Assembly: GCA_900541345.1 (NCBI GenBank)
Contig: UQJE01000082.1
Span: forward strand, 1-10,802
Origin: an uncultured Blautia sp.
GTDB taxonomy: Bacteria; Bacillota; Clostridia; Lachnospirales; Lachnospiraceae
Length of the DNA stretch: 10,802 bases
Direction: 5' to 3'
In this document: positions 1 through 6,087 of the stretch, piece after piece
Position numbering within the stretch: position 1 is the first letter of the stretch
Layout of the letters: each line of letters begins with the position of its first letter
Translations under genes and position numbers: made by a program
Notes under the pieces: generated by a model
Told to the model about the DNA's origin: nothing
Seen by the model: the letters and a program-made list of their open reading frames with translations, nothing else
Databases searched by the model: none

Positions 1-274
1 TGATTGTTCCATGTGTGCAAAAGCCATGTTTCCCCTTGCGATAGCTACAAGCATTGATGCACTTGCCGTGGGAGTTACTTTTGCGTTTCTGAAGGTGCAG
101 ATTTTTCCGGCAGTTACCTTTATCGGTATAATTACATTTGTCTGTTCTGCTGCCGGAATTAAAATAGGGAGTATTTTTGGGGAAAAATATAAATCGAAGG
201 CAGAGCTTTGCGGCGGTATTATTCTTATTCTCATGGGTTTTAAAATTCTTCTGGAAGGACTGGGAATTTTGTAA
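1..274 (+). CDS. mntP: MntP-type manganese efflux pump, C-terminal part (5' truncated by window edge)
   Basis: The reading frame is already open at base 2, so the start lies to the left of the window. About 90 residues of the C-terminal half are visible; the family is about 190 aa long. A hydrophobic helix carries the family signature SIDALAVG, whose aspartate is part of the transmembrane metal path. Two more membrane segments follow, with a short charged loop (EKYKSKAE) between them and the C-terminal end GGIILILMGFKILLEG. MntP proteins export Mn2+ across the cytoplasmic membrane and are often controlled by yybP-ykoY riboswitches. Any such element for this gene would be outside the window, although one of this class does occur about 2 kb downstream. 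No terminator is obvious between this gene and nrdJ. The family call is from recalled motifs. Confidence 0.85.
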   Translation, partial: DCSMCAKAMFPLAIATSIDALAVGVTFAFLKVQIFPAVTFIGIITFVCSAAGIKIGSIFGEKYKSKAELCGGIILILMGFKILLEGLGIL

Positions 275-301
275 AGAAAACAAAACTGTACAATTTTAAT
301 C

Positions 302-330
302 TTGATTTATACCATATATAGTGTTATCAT
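302..330 (+). promoter_or_regulatory. Predicted sigma-A promoter of nrdJ
   Basis: A -35 box TTGATT (302-307) and a -10 box TATCAT (325-330) are separated by 17 bp. The transcript should start near 337, giving a leader of about 30 nt before the nrdJ ATG. The spacer between the two boxes is occupied by the first NrdR-like box. Confidence 0.55.
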
Positions 331-355
331 ATCATACATAAACTAAATGTAGATA
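309..355 (+). promoter_or_regulatory. Tandem NrdR-box-like operators
   Basis: Box 1 (309-324, ATACCATATATAGTGT) matches the recalled 16-bp NrdR consensus acaCwAtATaTwGtgt at 14 of 16 positions. Box 2 (340-355, AAACTAAATGTAGATA) matches at 10 of 16, with most of the core CwAtATaTwG kept. The boxes are 31 bp apart, three helical turns, which is the arrangement known for NrdR, the ATP/dATP-sensing repressor of ribonucleotide reductase genes. Box 1 lies between the -35 and -10 boxes and box 2 over the start of the transcript, so binding would block transcription. The nrdR gene itself is not in the window. Confidence 0.6.
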
Positions 356-365
356 GGAGAACAAT

Positions 366-2183
366 ATGACAGTAAAAGAATGGCTGGGAGAAGACAATCA
401 GCTTGGAATAGATATATGGACCAAAAAATATGCTTTTGAGGGAGAAAACTTCGATTCCTGGATTACAAGGGTAAGTGGCGGCAATAAAGAGATTGCACAG
501 TACATGAAAGAAAAAAAGTTTTTATTTGGAGGAAGAATTTTATCAAACAGAGGACTTGACAGGCTGGGAAGAAAGGTTACGTATTCTAACTGCTATGTGA
601 TAGAACCGCCAAAAGACGAGATTGAAAGCATTTTCGACTGTGCAAAAAAACTTGCCAGAACTTATAGCTACGGAGGCGGATGCGGCGTAGATATTTCTCA
701 GCTCAGTCCGAAAGGGGCAAAAATTAATAATGCGGCAAAGGAGACGAGTGGGGCTGTGTCCTTTATGGAATTATACTCTCTTGTGACGGCTCTTATTGGA
801 CAGAATGGCAGAAGAGGTGCGCTTATGATTTCAATGGACTGTTCACACCCGGATATTCTGGAGTTTATTGAGTTGAAAACAGATCTTGAAAAAGTTACAA
901 AGGCAAATGTTTCCGTTCGTATTTATAAGGACTTTATGGAATCTGTAAAAAAGGGAACCGATTACATTCTTTCTTATGAAAGGGAGGCAACAGGGGAAGT
1001 CATAAAAAAACGAGTACCGGCAAGAGCACTTTTCAAAAAAATCACAGATACAAGCTGGGACTATGCAGAACCGGGTGTTCTTTTCTGGGATAGGATTTCC
1101 AACTGGAATCTATTAAGCAACACGGAAGAATTTTCCTATGCAGGTGTGAACCCCTGTGCGGAAGAGCCGCTGCCAGCAGGAGGAAGCTGTCTTCTTGGAA
1201 GCATCAATCTTTCCGAATTTGTCAGAAATCCGTTCTCGGAAAGTGCAGATTTTGATTTTGAGGAATTAAAAAAATGTGTGACTGCTTCTGTATTTGCTTT
1301 AAATGAAGTGTTAGAAGAAGGTTTGCCGCTTCATCCTCTTCCGGAACAGCGAGAGAGTGTAGAAAAATGGAGACAGATTGGCCTTGGGATTATGGGGCTT
1401 GCAGATGCGTTAATTAAACTGGGCGTTACTTACGGACAAAAAGAGACAGTGGACATTTGTGATAAGATCGGCTTTGTAATGGCTGACACTGCCATAGCTG
1501 CTTCTGCTCTTCTAGCCAAAGAAAAGGGAAGGTTTTCCGGCTGTAAGGTGGAAGAAATTATGGAAACTCCCTATTTTCTTATGAATACAACAGAAGAGAC
1601 AAGAGCTCTTGTAAAGGAATACGGACTTCGAAACGCTCAGCTTCTTACTATAGCGCCAACAGGAACTTTATCTACTATGCTGGGGATTTCCGGTGGAATT
1701 GAACCGGTTTATGCTAACTATTATGAAAGAAAAACAGAATCGCTTCATGGAGAAGATGTATACTACCGGGTATACACGAAAATTGTGAAAGATTACATGG
1801 AAGCTCACAGAATAGAAGATGACCGTGAGCTGCCGGGCTTTTTTGTCACAGCCATGAATCTCGATTATAAGCAGAGAATTGATATGCAGGCAATATGGCA
1901 GCTCCACGTGGATGCTTCTATCAGCTCTACCGTCAATCTTTCTCATGGTTTTACAAAAGAGGAGACAGAAGCTCTCTATATGTATGCATATGACATGGGA
2001 TTGAAAGGGATTACGATTTACAGAGACGGCTGCAAACGAATGGGAATTTTAAGTACGAAAAAGAAGGAAGAGAATAAGTCTGCGTCCGGAATCCTTCCCT
2101 GTCCGGAATGCGGCGGAGAGTTAGTTTCTACAGAGGGATGTGACAGTTGCAAAAGCTGTGGTTGGAGTAAATGTCAGCTTTAA
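366..2183 (+). CDS. nrdJ: Adenosylcobalamin-dependent (class II) ribonucleotide reductase
   Basis: This enzyme reduces ribonucleotides to deoxyribonucleotides using a radical from coenzyme B12, so it needs neither oxygen nor a separate radical subunit. Visible residues are redox Cys76 (SNCYV), Asn262-Cys264-Glu266 (NPCAEE) with Cys264 as the thiyl radical site, the second redox Cys275 (CLLGSINL), and the phosphate-binding stretch IAPTGTLST (429-437). The spacings 76-264 (188) and 264-275 (11) equal those I recall for Thermotoga maritima NrdJ (C134, C322, C333). The C-terminus carries CPEC (579-582) and C592-x2-C595-x2-C598-x4-C603, a zinc-ribbon-like tail that probably passes electrons to the active site. 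At 605 aa it is a short form with no N-terminal ATP-cone visible. The start follows AGGAGA (355-360) with 5-nt spacing. The NrdR-type boxes upstream agree with the call. Confidence 0.92.
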   Translation: MTVKEWLGEDNQLGIDIWTKKYAFEGENFDSWITRVSGGNKEIAQYMKEKKFLFGGRILSNRGLDRLGRKVTYSNCYVIEPPKDEIESIFDCAKKLARTYSYGGGCGVDISQLSPKGAKINNAAKETSGAVSFMELYSLVTALIGQNGRRGALMISMDCSHPDILEFIELKTDLEKVTKANVSVRIYKDFMESVKKGTDYILSYEREATGEVIKKRVPARALFKKITDTSWDYAEPGVLFWDRISNWNLLSNTEEFSYAGVNPCAEEPLPAGGSCLLGSINLSEFVRNPFSESADFDFEELKKCVTASVFALNEVLEEGLPLHPLPEQRESVEKWRQIGLGIMGLADALIKLGVTYGQKETVDICDKIGFVMADTAIAASALLAKEKGRFSGCKVEEIMETPYFLMNTTEETRALVKEYGLRNAQLLTIAPTGTLSTMLGISGGIEPVYANYYERKTESLHGEDVYYRVYTKIVKDYMEAHRIEDDRELPGFFVTAMNLDYKQRIDMQAIWQLHVDASISSTVNLSHGFTKEETEALYMYAYDMGLKGITIYRDGCKRMGILSTKKKEENKSASGILPCPECGGELVSTEGCDSCKSCGWSKCQL

Positions 2184-2197
2184 GCTTCAAAAAAATC

Positions 2198-2226
2198 TTG
2201 ACAGTTATCACGAAAAATGATAATAT
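2198..2226 (+). promoter_or_regulatory. Strong predicted sigma-A promoter for the riboswitch transcript
   Basis: A consensus -35 TTGACA (2198-2203) and a -10 TAATAT (2221-2226) are separated by exactly 17 bp. Transcription should start near 2233, just before the first paired base of the riboswitch. This is the best promoter match in the window. Confidence 0.8.
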
Positions 2227-2237
2227 GTTTTCAAGCA

Positions 2238-2335
2238 AATGAAAGGGAGTAGCTAAACGTCCGAAAGGGCGGGTTTGAAACCGTCACCCGATACCGAAAG
2301 GTATCCGTATCAAATGAGATGGCAAGACTTTTATT
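2238..2335 (+). promoter_or_regulatory. yybP-ykoY (manganese-sensing) riboswitch aptamer
   Basis: The order of conserved blocks fits the yybP-ykoY class: AAAGGGAGTAGC (2242-2253), CCGTCA (2281-2286) and GGCAAGAC (2321-2328). P1 pairs 2238-2245 with 2328-2335. One hairpin is CGTCC/GGGCG with a GAAA loop (2258-2271). A second arm, TTTGA/TCAAA outside and GATACC/GGTATC with a GAAA loop inside (2290-2305), carries the CCGTCA block in its internal loop. The blocks closely resemble the Lactococcus lactis element as I recall it. The class binds Mn2+ and usually switches on Mn export genes. Here the next genes are an unrecognised protein and a YccF protein, not a known transporter. Structure drawn by eye, not by covariance search. 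Confidence 0.85.
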
Positions 2336-2366
2336 GTGGCAGATGTCATAATAAGAGTCTTTTTTT
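2324..2366 (+). terminator. Intrinsic terminator forming the riboswitch expression platform
   Basis: AAGACTTTTATT (2324-2335) pairs with AATAAGAGTCTT (2350-2361), 12 bp with one G-U pair, followed by a run of T to 2366. The 5' arm shares 2328-2335 with the 3' arm of aptamer stem P1, so the two structures exclude each other. Metal binding that stabilises P1 would prevent termination, which is the genetic ON logic usual for this class. Confidence 0.85.
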
Positions 2367-2369
2367 ATG

Positions 2370-2514
2370 TTATAGGAAATTTATAGGAAATTACTCCGTA
2401 ATGTTCCATAGCATAAAAAACGCTCCGCGTAGGAGCGCACTGCGGCGAAAAAGAAGTATGTCGCTAAAGCGACCCGCCGCAGGCGGAGAATCTCGCAAGC
2501 GAGATTCTTTGTTC
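2370..2514. repeat. Hairpin-rich, REP/MITE-like intergenic element
   Basis: This stretch is packed with secondary structure and has no credible gene. It begins with an 11-bp tandem repeat TTATAGGAAAT (2370-2391), then the hairpin GGAAATTAC/GTAATGTTCC (2386-2407, one bulged G). Next come CGCTCC/GGAGCG (2421-2437) and an outer stem CTGCGGCG/CGCCGCAG (2440-2482) enclosing GTCGCT/AGCGAC. An alternative hairpin CCGCC/GGCGG (2474-2486) competes with it. Last is a perfect AGAATCTCGC/GCGAGATTCT stem (2487-2508) followed by TTTGTTC, which could terminate transcription. GC-rich stems in AT-rich surroundings suggest a dispersed non-coding repeat, but copy number cannot be seen from one window. Confidence 0.55.
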
Positions 2515-2538
2515 TAAACATGCACTCTAAGGCAACAC

Positions 2539-2553
2539 ATGACAGATTGTCAT
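2539..2553. promoter_or_regulatory. 15-bp perfect dyad upstream of the 153-aa gene
   Basis: ATGACA (2539-2544) and TGTCAT (2548-2553) form a perfect inverted repeat around GAT, 26 bp before the next start codon. It could be an operator, the edge of the neighbouring repeat, or an RNA hairpin near the ribosome binding site. No clear promoter is seen between it and the repeat, so the riboswitch promoter is the likely source of transcription. Confidence 0.3.
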
Positions 2554-2578
2554 AAGGCTTGCAGAAAGAGAGGTTAAA

Positions 2579-3040
2579 ATGAGAGAAGAAATGAAAAAGC
2601 AAAAAACGGTGGAACAGGAAATCAGAGAGGCACAGTACGCAGGACAGCGGGCTCTTGCCAGTCTTCATATGGCAGAGGAGAAGCTGGGAAGTGCGAGAAA
2701 CTGGGGAATCTGGGATATGCTTGGAGGCGGATTTTTTACAGATATGATGAAACACTCCAAAATATCAGAGGCTTCCTCCTACATTGAACAGGCGAAAAAA
2801 GACATAGCTGATTTTCAGCGTGAGCTGCGAGATGTAGATACAATGATAGAATTTCACATGGAAATCGGGAGCTTTCTTACATTTGCGGACTTTTTCTTTG
2901 ACGGACTTGTGGCAGATTATTTTGTTCAGTCTAAAATTTCCGATGCAAGAGAAGAAGTACAGGAGGCAATCCGTCGGGTGGAAGAAATCCTGTCAGGACT
3001 TTCTCACATAAACAGAAGTTTAATTGAAGAGGAGAATTAA
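2579..3040 (+). CDS. Unrecognised 153-aa soluble helical protein with an internal duplication
   Basis: I do not recognise a characterised family. The protein is hydrophilic and helix-rich, with coiled-coil-like stretches (about 8-38, 64-90 and 120-150) and no signal peptide. Two segments resemble each other: about 37-85 and 97-143. Each has an aromatic/Gly-rich run, then SKIS (60-63 and 118-121), then an acidic amphipathic helix of the type EA..YIEQAKKDI or DAREEVQEAIRRV. The start has GAGAGG (2568-2573) at 5-nt spacing; the Met at residue 5 is a weaker alternative. It overlaps no gene and is followed by yccF with 1 base between, so the two are one unit. It is the first gene after the Mn riboswitch, which suggests, without proving, a role in metal or envelope homeostasis. 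Confidence 0.8.
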   Translation: MREEMKKQKTVEQEIREAQYAGQRALASLHMAEEKLGSARNWGIWDMLGGGFFTDMMKHSKISEASSYIEQAKKDIADFQRELRDVDTMIEFHMEIGSFLTFADFFFDGLVADYFVQSKISDAREEVQEAIRRVEEILSGLSHINRSLIEEEN

Positions 3041-3041
3041 T

Positions 3042-3401
3042 ATGGGATGTCTTGGAAATTTATTATGGTTTATTTTTGGCGGTGCAATCAGTGGTCTTAG
3101 TTGGTGTCTTGCAGGTGTGCTATGGTGCATTTCCGTTGTGGGGATACCGGTAGGCTTACAGTGTTTTAAATTCGCATCTTTAAGTTTTTTTCCTTTTGGA
3201 AAGGAAGTGCGTTACGGAGGAGGAGCAGGTTCTTTTCTTTTAAATATTTTATGGCTTGTGTTATCCGGCCTTCCGCTTGCCCTTGAGCACGTGGTAATCG
3301 GATCATTGCTTTGTATTACAATTATCGGTATTCCTTTTGGACTTCAGCAGTTTAAGCTCGCAAAACTCGCCCTGATGCCTTTTGGCTCGGAGGTGTATTG
3401 A
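3042..3401 (+). CDS. yccF: YccF family (DUF307) inner membrane protein
   Basis: This is a 119-aa membrane protein made of two tandem DUF307 units. Unit 1 holds a helix ending GIPVGLQ (34-40) and the PFG turn (51-53). Unit 2 repeats the pattern with GIPFGLQ (96-102) and PFG (113-115). Residues 5-33 and 63-97 form the hydrophobic segments. The family is widespread in bacteria and its biochemical role is not established. The start chosen is ATG 3042, which has AGGAG (3030-3034) at 7-nt spacing; an in-frame TTG at 3024 would include that ribosome binding site in the coding sequence and is rejected. It follows the 153-aa gene at once and ends before a terminator, so the pair forms one transcript under the Mn riboswitch. 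Confidence 0.9.
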   Translation: MGCLGNLLWFIFGGAISGLSWCLAGVLWCISVVGIPVGLQCFKFASLSFFPFGKEVRYGGGAGSFLLNILWLVLSGLPLALEHVVIGSLLCITIIGIPFGLQQFKLAKLALMPFGSEVY

Positions 3402-3476
3402 TGCATGTGCATTCAATTTAGGATAATCTCTGCTGTATAATAAAAAAATTTGTTTTTTGTACTTATAGAAATTGAG

Positions 3477-3534
3477 AAAATACCTCTGAAGTGGGAAGAT
3501 ACAATATAAAATCTGCTGCTTTGGAGGTGTTTTT
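3477..3534 (+). terminator. Intrinsic terminator after yccF
   Basis: The 15-nt arm 3477-3491 (AAAATACCTCTGAAG) pairs without interruption, including three G-U pairs, with 3519-3533 (CTTTGGAGGTGTTTT). A T-run ends the structure. The loop is unusually long at 27 nt. It separates the riboswitch unit from the BlaI-like gene. Confidence 0.65.
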
Positions 3535-3552
3535 ATAGTTTTTCTAAAAAAG

Positions 3553-3581
3553 TTGTATAATTATAAAATCTAATATATAAT
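3553..3581 (+). promoter_or_regulatory. Predicted promoter of the BlaI-like gene
   Basis: A -35 TTGTAT (3553-3558), 17-bp spacer and consensus -10 TATAAT (3576-3581) lie about 73 bp before the start codon. A second TATAAT occurs at 3587-3592. The surrounding 70 bp are almost pure A and T, so other promoter readings are possible. Confidence 0.55.
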
Positions 3582-3590
3582 TATTATATA
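3574..3590. promoter_or_regulatory. 17-bp palindrome over the -10 box, candidate autoregulatory operator
   Basis: Positions 3574-3581 and 3583-3590 are perfect reverse complements around the T at 3582. BlaI/MecI-type repressors bind inverted repeats at their own promoters, and this one covers the -10 box. It lacks a clear TACA/TGTA core, and palindromes arise easily in AT-only sequence, so the call is tentative. Confidence 0.3.
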
Positions 3591-3653
3591 ATAAAGATAT
3601 AGACGATGATACAATGAAATTCATAAATATATTGGAAGTGCAGGTGATTTATT

Positions 3654-4019
3654 ATGACAAAAACAGAGATGAGAATACTAGAAACCTTATGGAAGAGTGA
3701 AACTCCTTTATGTGCGGGAGATATTTTGGAGCAAAATCGCGATATAAAAGAGATTACACTTCGTACCGCATTAAAAAATATGCTGAAAAAAGATTTAATT
3801 TCTGTGGACGGCATGATTCAACGGACCAAAAACTATGCGAGAGTTTTTAAGGCAAATGTAACATCGGAAGAAATTTTATATCATAGTGCGAAACAGATAA
3901 CAAATCTTTCTTCTTTCTCATTTACATGCAAATTATTAAGGCAAGAGACTTTTTCAAAAGAGGAATTAGAGATTTTAAAAGAAATTATAGAGGAAAGGAT
4001 TCATAAAAAAGAGTGTTAG
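3654..4019 (+). CDS. BlaI/MecI/CopY-family winged-helix transcriptional regulator
   Basis: This 121-aa protein has the BlaI-type start KTEMRILETLWKSETPLCAGDI, followed by a recognition-helix region (ITLRTALKNMLKKDLI, about 34-49) and a wing (about 50-66, ending RVFKANVT). The C-terminal helices, EELEILKEIIEERI, are the usual dimerisation part. Family members are dimeric repressors released when a membrane protease (BlaR1/MecR1, peptidase M56) cleaves them, or by metal in CopY. No M56 partner gene is in the window and no CopY-type cysteine motif is seen; there are three scattered Cys. The ribosome binding site is AGGTGA (3642-3647), 6 nt from ATG. Codons are more AT-rich than in the neighbours, hinting at a different history. 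The targets are unknown. Confidence 0.8.
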   Translation: MTKTEMRILETLWKSETPLCAGDILEQNRDIKEITLRTALKNMLKKDLISVDGMIQRTKNYARVFKANVTSEEILYHSAKQITNLSSFSFTCKLLRQETFSKEELEILKEIIEERIHKKEC

Positions 4020-4164
4020 TTCTCTTCTGGTTCGGAAGAGATCTATTGGAAACTTGAAGATTTTGGAGGTTTTATTTAAGAACCCCACAGCTCAAATGAT
4101 TCCGCCTGACGAAAGATATTTGCTTGAAGTTCTTCCCTAAAATGTATATAATGGTGTAGATTGG
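4020..4164. other. Gene-poor stretch between the BlaI-like gene and the radical SAM operon
   Basis: This stretch holds a CTCTTC/GAAGAG hairpin (4022-4040) without a T-run, a frame open from 3991 to a stop at 4140 that has no good start and may be a decayed gene end or chance, and the promoter at 4124-4152. Nothing else is recognisable. Confidence 0.5.
4124..4152 (+). promoter_or_regulatory. Predicted sigma-A promoter of the radical SAM operon
   Basis: A -35 TTGAAG (4124-4129) and a consensus -10 TATAAT (4147-4152) are separated by 17 bp. The expected start near 4159 leaves a leader of about 65 nt before the ATG at 4225, and makes the upstream in-frame ATG at 4165 unlikely as a start. Confidence 0.7.
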
Positions 4165-4224
4165 ATGAGTTCAATTATATACAGGTTTGAAAGAATTTGC
4201 GAAATATATAGAGAAAGGAAATAT

Positions 4225-6087
4225 ATGAGAAAATTAGCACTGAGTGATGAAATCTTGCTGCAGGTTGATAAAGCAGCAAGATATATCGGCGGAGAAGTAA
4301 ATTCCGTTATGAAGGAAAAGGAAGGGAAGATTCGCTTTGCCATGTGCTTCCCGGACGTTTATGAAATCGGTATGTCAAATCTTGGCATGATGATTCTTTA
4401 TAATCTTTTTAATGAGCGGGAAGATGTATGGTGTGAGCGTGTTTTTTCCCCGTGGACTGATCTTGATAAGGTTATGCGCCAGGAAAATATTTCCCTGTTT
4501 GCTCTGGAATCCCAGGATCCGGTAAAAAATTTTGATTTTCTGGGAATTACCCTTGGATACGAAATGTGTTATACAAACGTACTTCAGGTTCTTGATTTAA
4601 GCGGAATTCCGCTTTTGGCTTCTGAGCGTAAGGAAGGTCCGATTGTAATTGGCGGAGGAGCATGTGCCTACAATCCAGAGCCACTGGCAGCGTTTTTTGA
4701 TCTGTTTTATATTGGCGAAGGAGAGACTTCCTATGACGCGCTTTTTGATGCTTATAAAAAGAATCAGAAAGCAGGCGGCACAAGAGAAGATTTTCTTATG
4801 ATGGCTGCGCAGATTCCCGGAATTTATGTACCTGCCTTTTATGATGTGACTTATAAAGAAGATGGAACGATTGCTTCTTTTAAACCAAACCGTCCGGGTG
4901 TTCCGGAAACAGTTGCTAAACAGATCATAACAGATATGGAAGCGGGATACCGTTCTATTTCCGCTCCTGTTGTTCCGTTTATAAAGGCAACGCAGGATCG
5001 TGTAACTCTGGAAATCCAGAGAGGCTGTATCAGAGGCTGCCGGTTCTGTCAGGCTGGTATGATTTATCGTCCTACACGGGAAAGAAATGTAGAGACTTTA
5101 AAAGCATCTGCAAGAGAAATGCTGAAGAACACAGGGCATGAAGAAATTTCTTTAAGCTCTTTAAGCTCCAGTGATTATACAGAATTGAAAGAGCTGGTAA
5201 ACTTCCTGATTGATGAATTTAAAGAGGAGGCTGTAAATATTTCTCTTCCTTCTCTTCGCATTGACGCCTTTGCCCTCGATGTGATGAGTAAGGTACAGGA
5301 CGTAAAGAAAAGCAGTCTTACCTTTGCACCGGAGGCTGGTTCTCAGAGACTTCGTGACGTAATTAATAAAGGGCTTACGGAGGAAGTGATTTTAAAAGGT
5401 GCAAGAGAGGCGTTTGCCGGTGGCTGGAACAGAGTAAAGCTTTATTTCATGCTTGGTCTTCCTACAGAGACAGAGGAGGATATGAAGGGGATTGCTCATC
5501 TTGCCCAGAAAATTGCGGAGGAATATTATGAAATTCCAAAAGAGAACAGAAATGGTAAAGTGCAGATTAATGTAAGTACCTCTTTCTTTGTTCCGAAGCC
5601 GTTTACACCATTCCAGTGGGCCTCTATGTATACAGAGGAAGATTTTATTGAAAAGGCGAAGGTGGTAAAAGGGGAAATCCGCGCTCAGTTAAATCAGAGG
5701 AGTATTAAATATAACTGGCATGAACCGGATGTTACCATTCTTGAGGGATTCCTTGCAAGAGGTGACAGACGATGTGCAGATGGTATTTTAAAGGCTTATG
5801 AAAAAGGTGCGCTTTATGATGCCTGGTCTGAAAGTTTTCGATATGATATATGGAAAGAGGCATTCAGAGAAACGGGCATTGACGTTGATTTTTATACCCT
5901 TCGTGAGCGTGATGTAGAAGAAATCCTTCCATGGGATTTTATTGACGCAGGAGTTACGAAGAAATTCCTGATTCGGGAGTGGCAGCAGGCAAAAAATGAG
6001 ACAGTGACACCAAATTGCCGTCAGCAGTGCTCAGGATGTGGAGCAAAACGTTATGGAGGAGGCGTATGTTATGAAGGTGAGAATTAA
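4225..6087 (+). CDS. B12-binding-domain radical SAM protein, TIGR03960-like
   Basis: This is a 620-aa protein whose N-terminus (LALSDEILLQVDKAARYIGG) matches the TIGR03960 family. An N-terminal Rossmann-like region of the B12-binding type spans about 35-180 (VIGGGACAYNPEP, GEGETSYD). The radical SAM core follows, with the cluster motif C268-x3-C272-x2-C275 (RGCIRGCRFCQAG) binding the [4Fe-4S] cluster that cleaves S-adenosylmethionine. The C-terminal tail has a second set, C598-x3-C602-x2-C605 and C615. The substrate of the family is unknown to me. ATG 4225 is chosen because AAAGGA (4214-4219) precedes it and the family N-terminus begins there; the frame is open from ATG 4165. It overlaps the DUF2344 gene by 17 nt, and the two are fused into one protein in some bacteria, so they probably act together. 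Confidence 0.9.
   Translation: MRKLALSDEILLQVDKAARYIGGEVNSVMKEKEGKIRFAMCFPDVYEIGMSNLGMMILYNLFNEREDVWCERVFSPWTDLDKVMRQENISLFALESQDPVKNFDFLGITLGYEMCYTNVLQVLDLSGIPLLASERKEGPIVIGGGACAYNPEPLAAFFDLFYIGEGETSYDALFDAYKKNQKAGGTREDFLMMAAQIPGIYVPAFYDVTYKEDGTIASFKPNRPGVPETVAKQIITDMEAGYRSISAPVVPFIKATQDRVTLEIQRGCIRGCRFCQAGMIYRPTRERNVETLKASAREMLKNTGHEEISLSSLSSSDYTELKELVNFLIDEFKEEAVNISLPSLRIDAFALDVMSKVQDVKKSSLTFAPEAGSQRLRDVINKGLTEEVILKGAREAFAGGWNRVKLYFMLGLPTETEEDMKGIAHLAQKIAEEYYEIPKENRNGKVQINVSTSFFVPKPFTPFQWASMYTEEDFIEKAKVVKGEIRAQLNQRSIKYNWHEPDVTILEGFLARGDRRCADGILKAYEKGALYDAWSESFRYDIWKEAFRETGIDVDFYTLRERDVEEILPWDFIDAGVTKKFLIREWQQAKNETVTPNCRQQCSGCGAKRYGGGVCYEGEN

Noticed and set aside
275..365. Cobalamin riboswitch upstream of the B12-dependent nrdJ
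   Set aside because: The gap of 91 bp is too short and shows no B12-box; a promoter and NrdR-like boxes explain it better.
2275..2517. 80-codon open frame across the riboswitch and repeat
   Set aside because: It begins inside the aptamer, runs through the terminator and the hairpin-rich element, has no ribosome binding site and its product is not protein-like.
3402..3420. Imperfect dyad around TGCATGTGCA after yccF
   Set aside because: It is short and interrupted, with no T-run or promoter context, and is better regarded as chance.
4022..4040. CTCTTC/GAAGAG hairpin after the BlaI-like gene as an intrinsic terminator
   Set aside because: It is a short stem with no T-run following it.
4165..4224. 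Upstream ATG giving a 20-residue extension of the radical SAM protein
   Set aside because: It lies about 6 nt from the predicted transcript start without a ribosome binding site, and the family N-terminus begins at the ATG at 4225.
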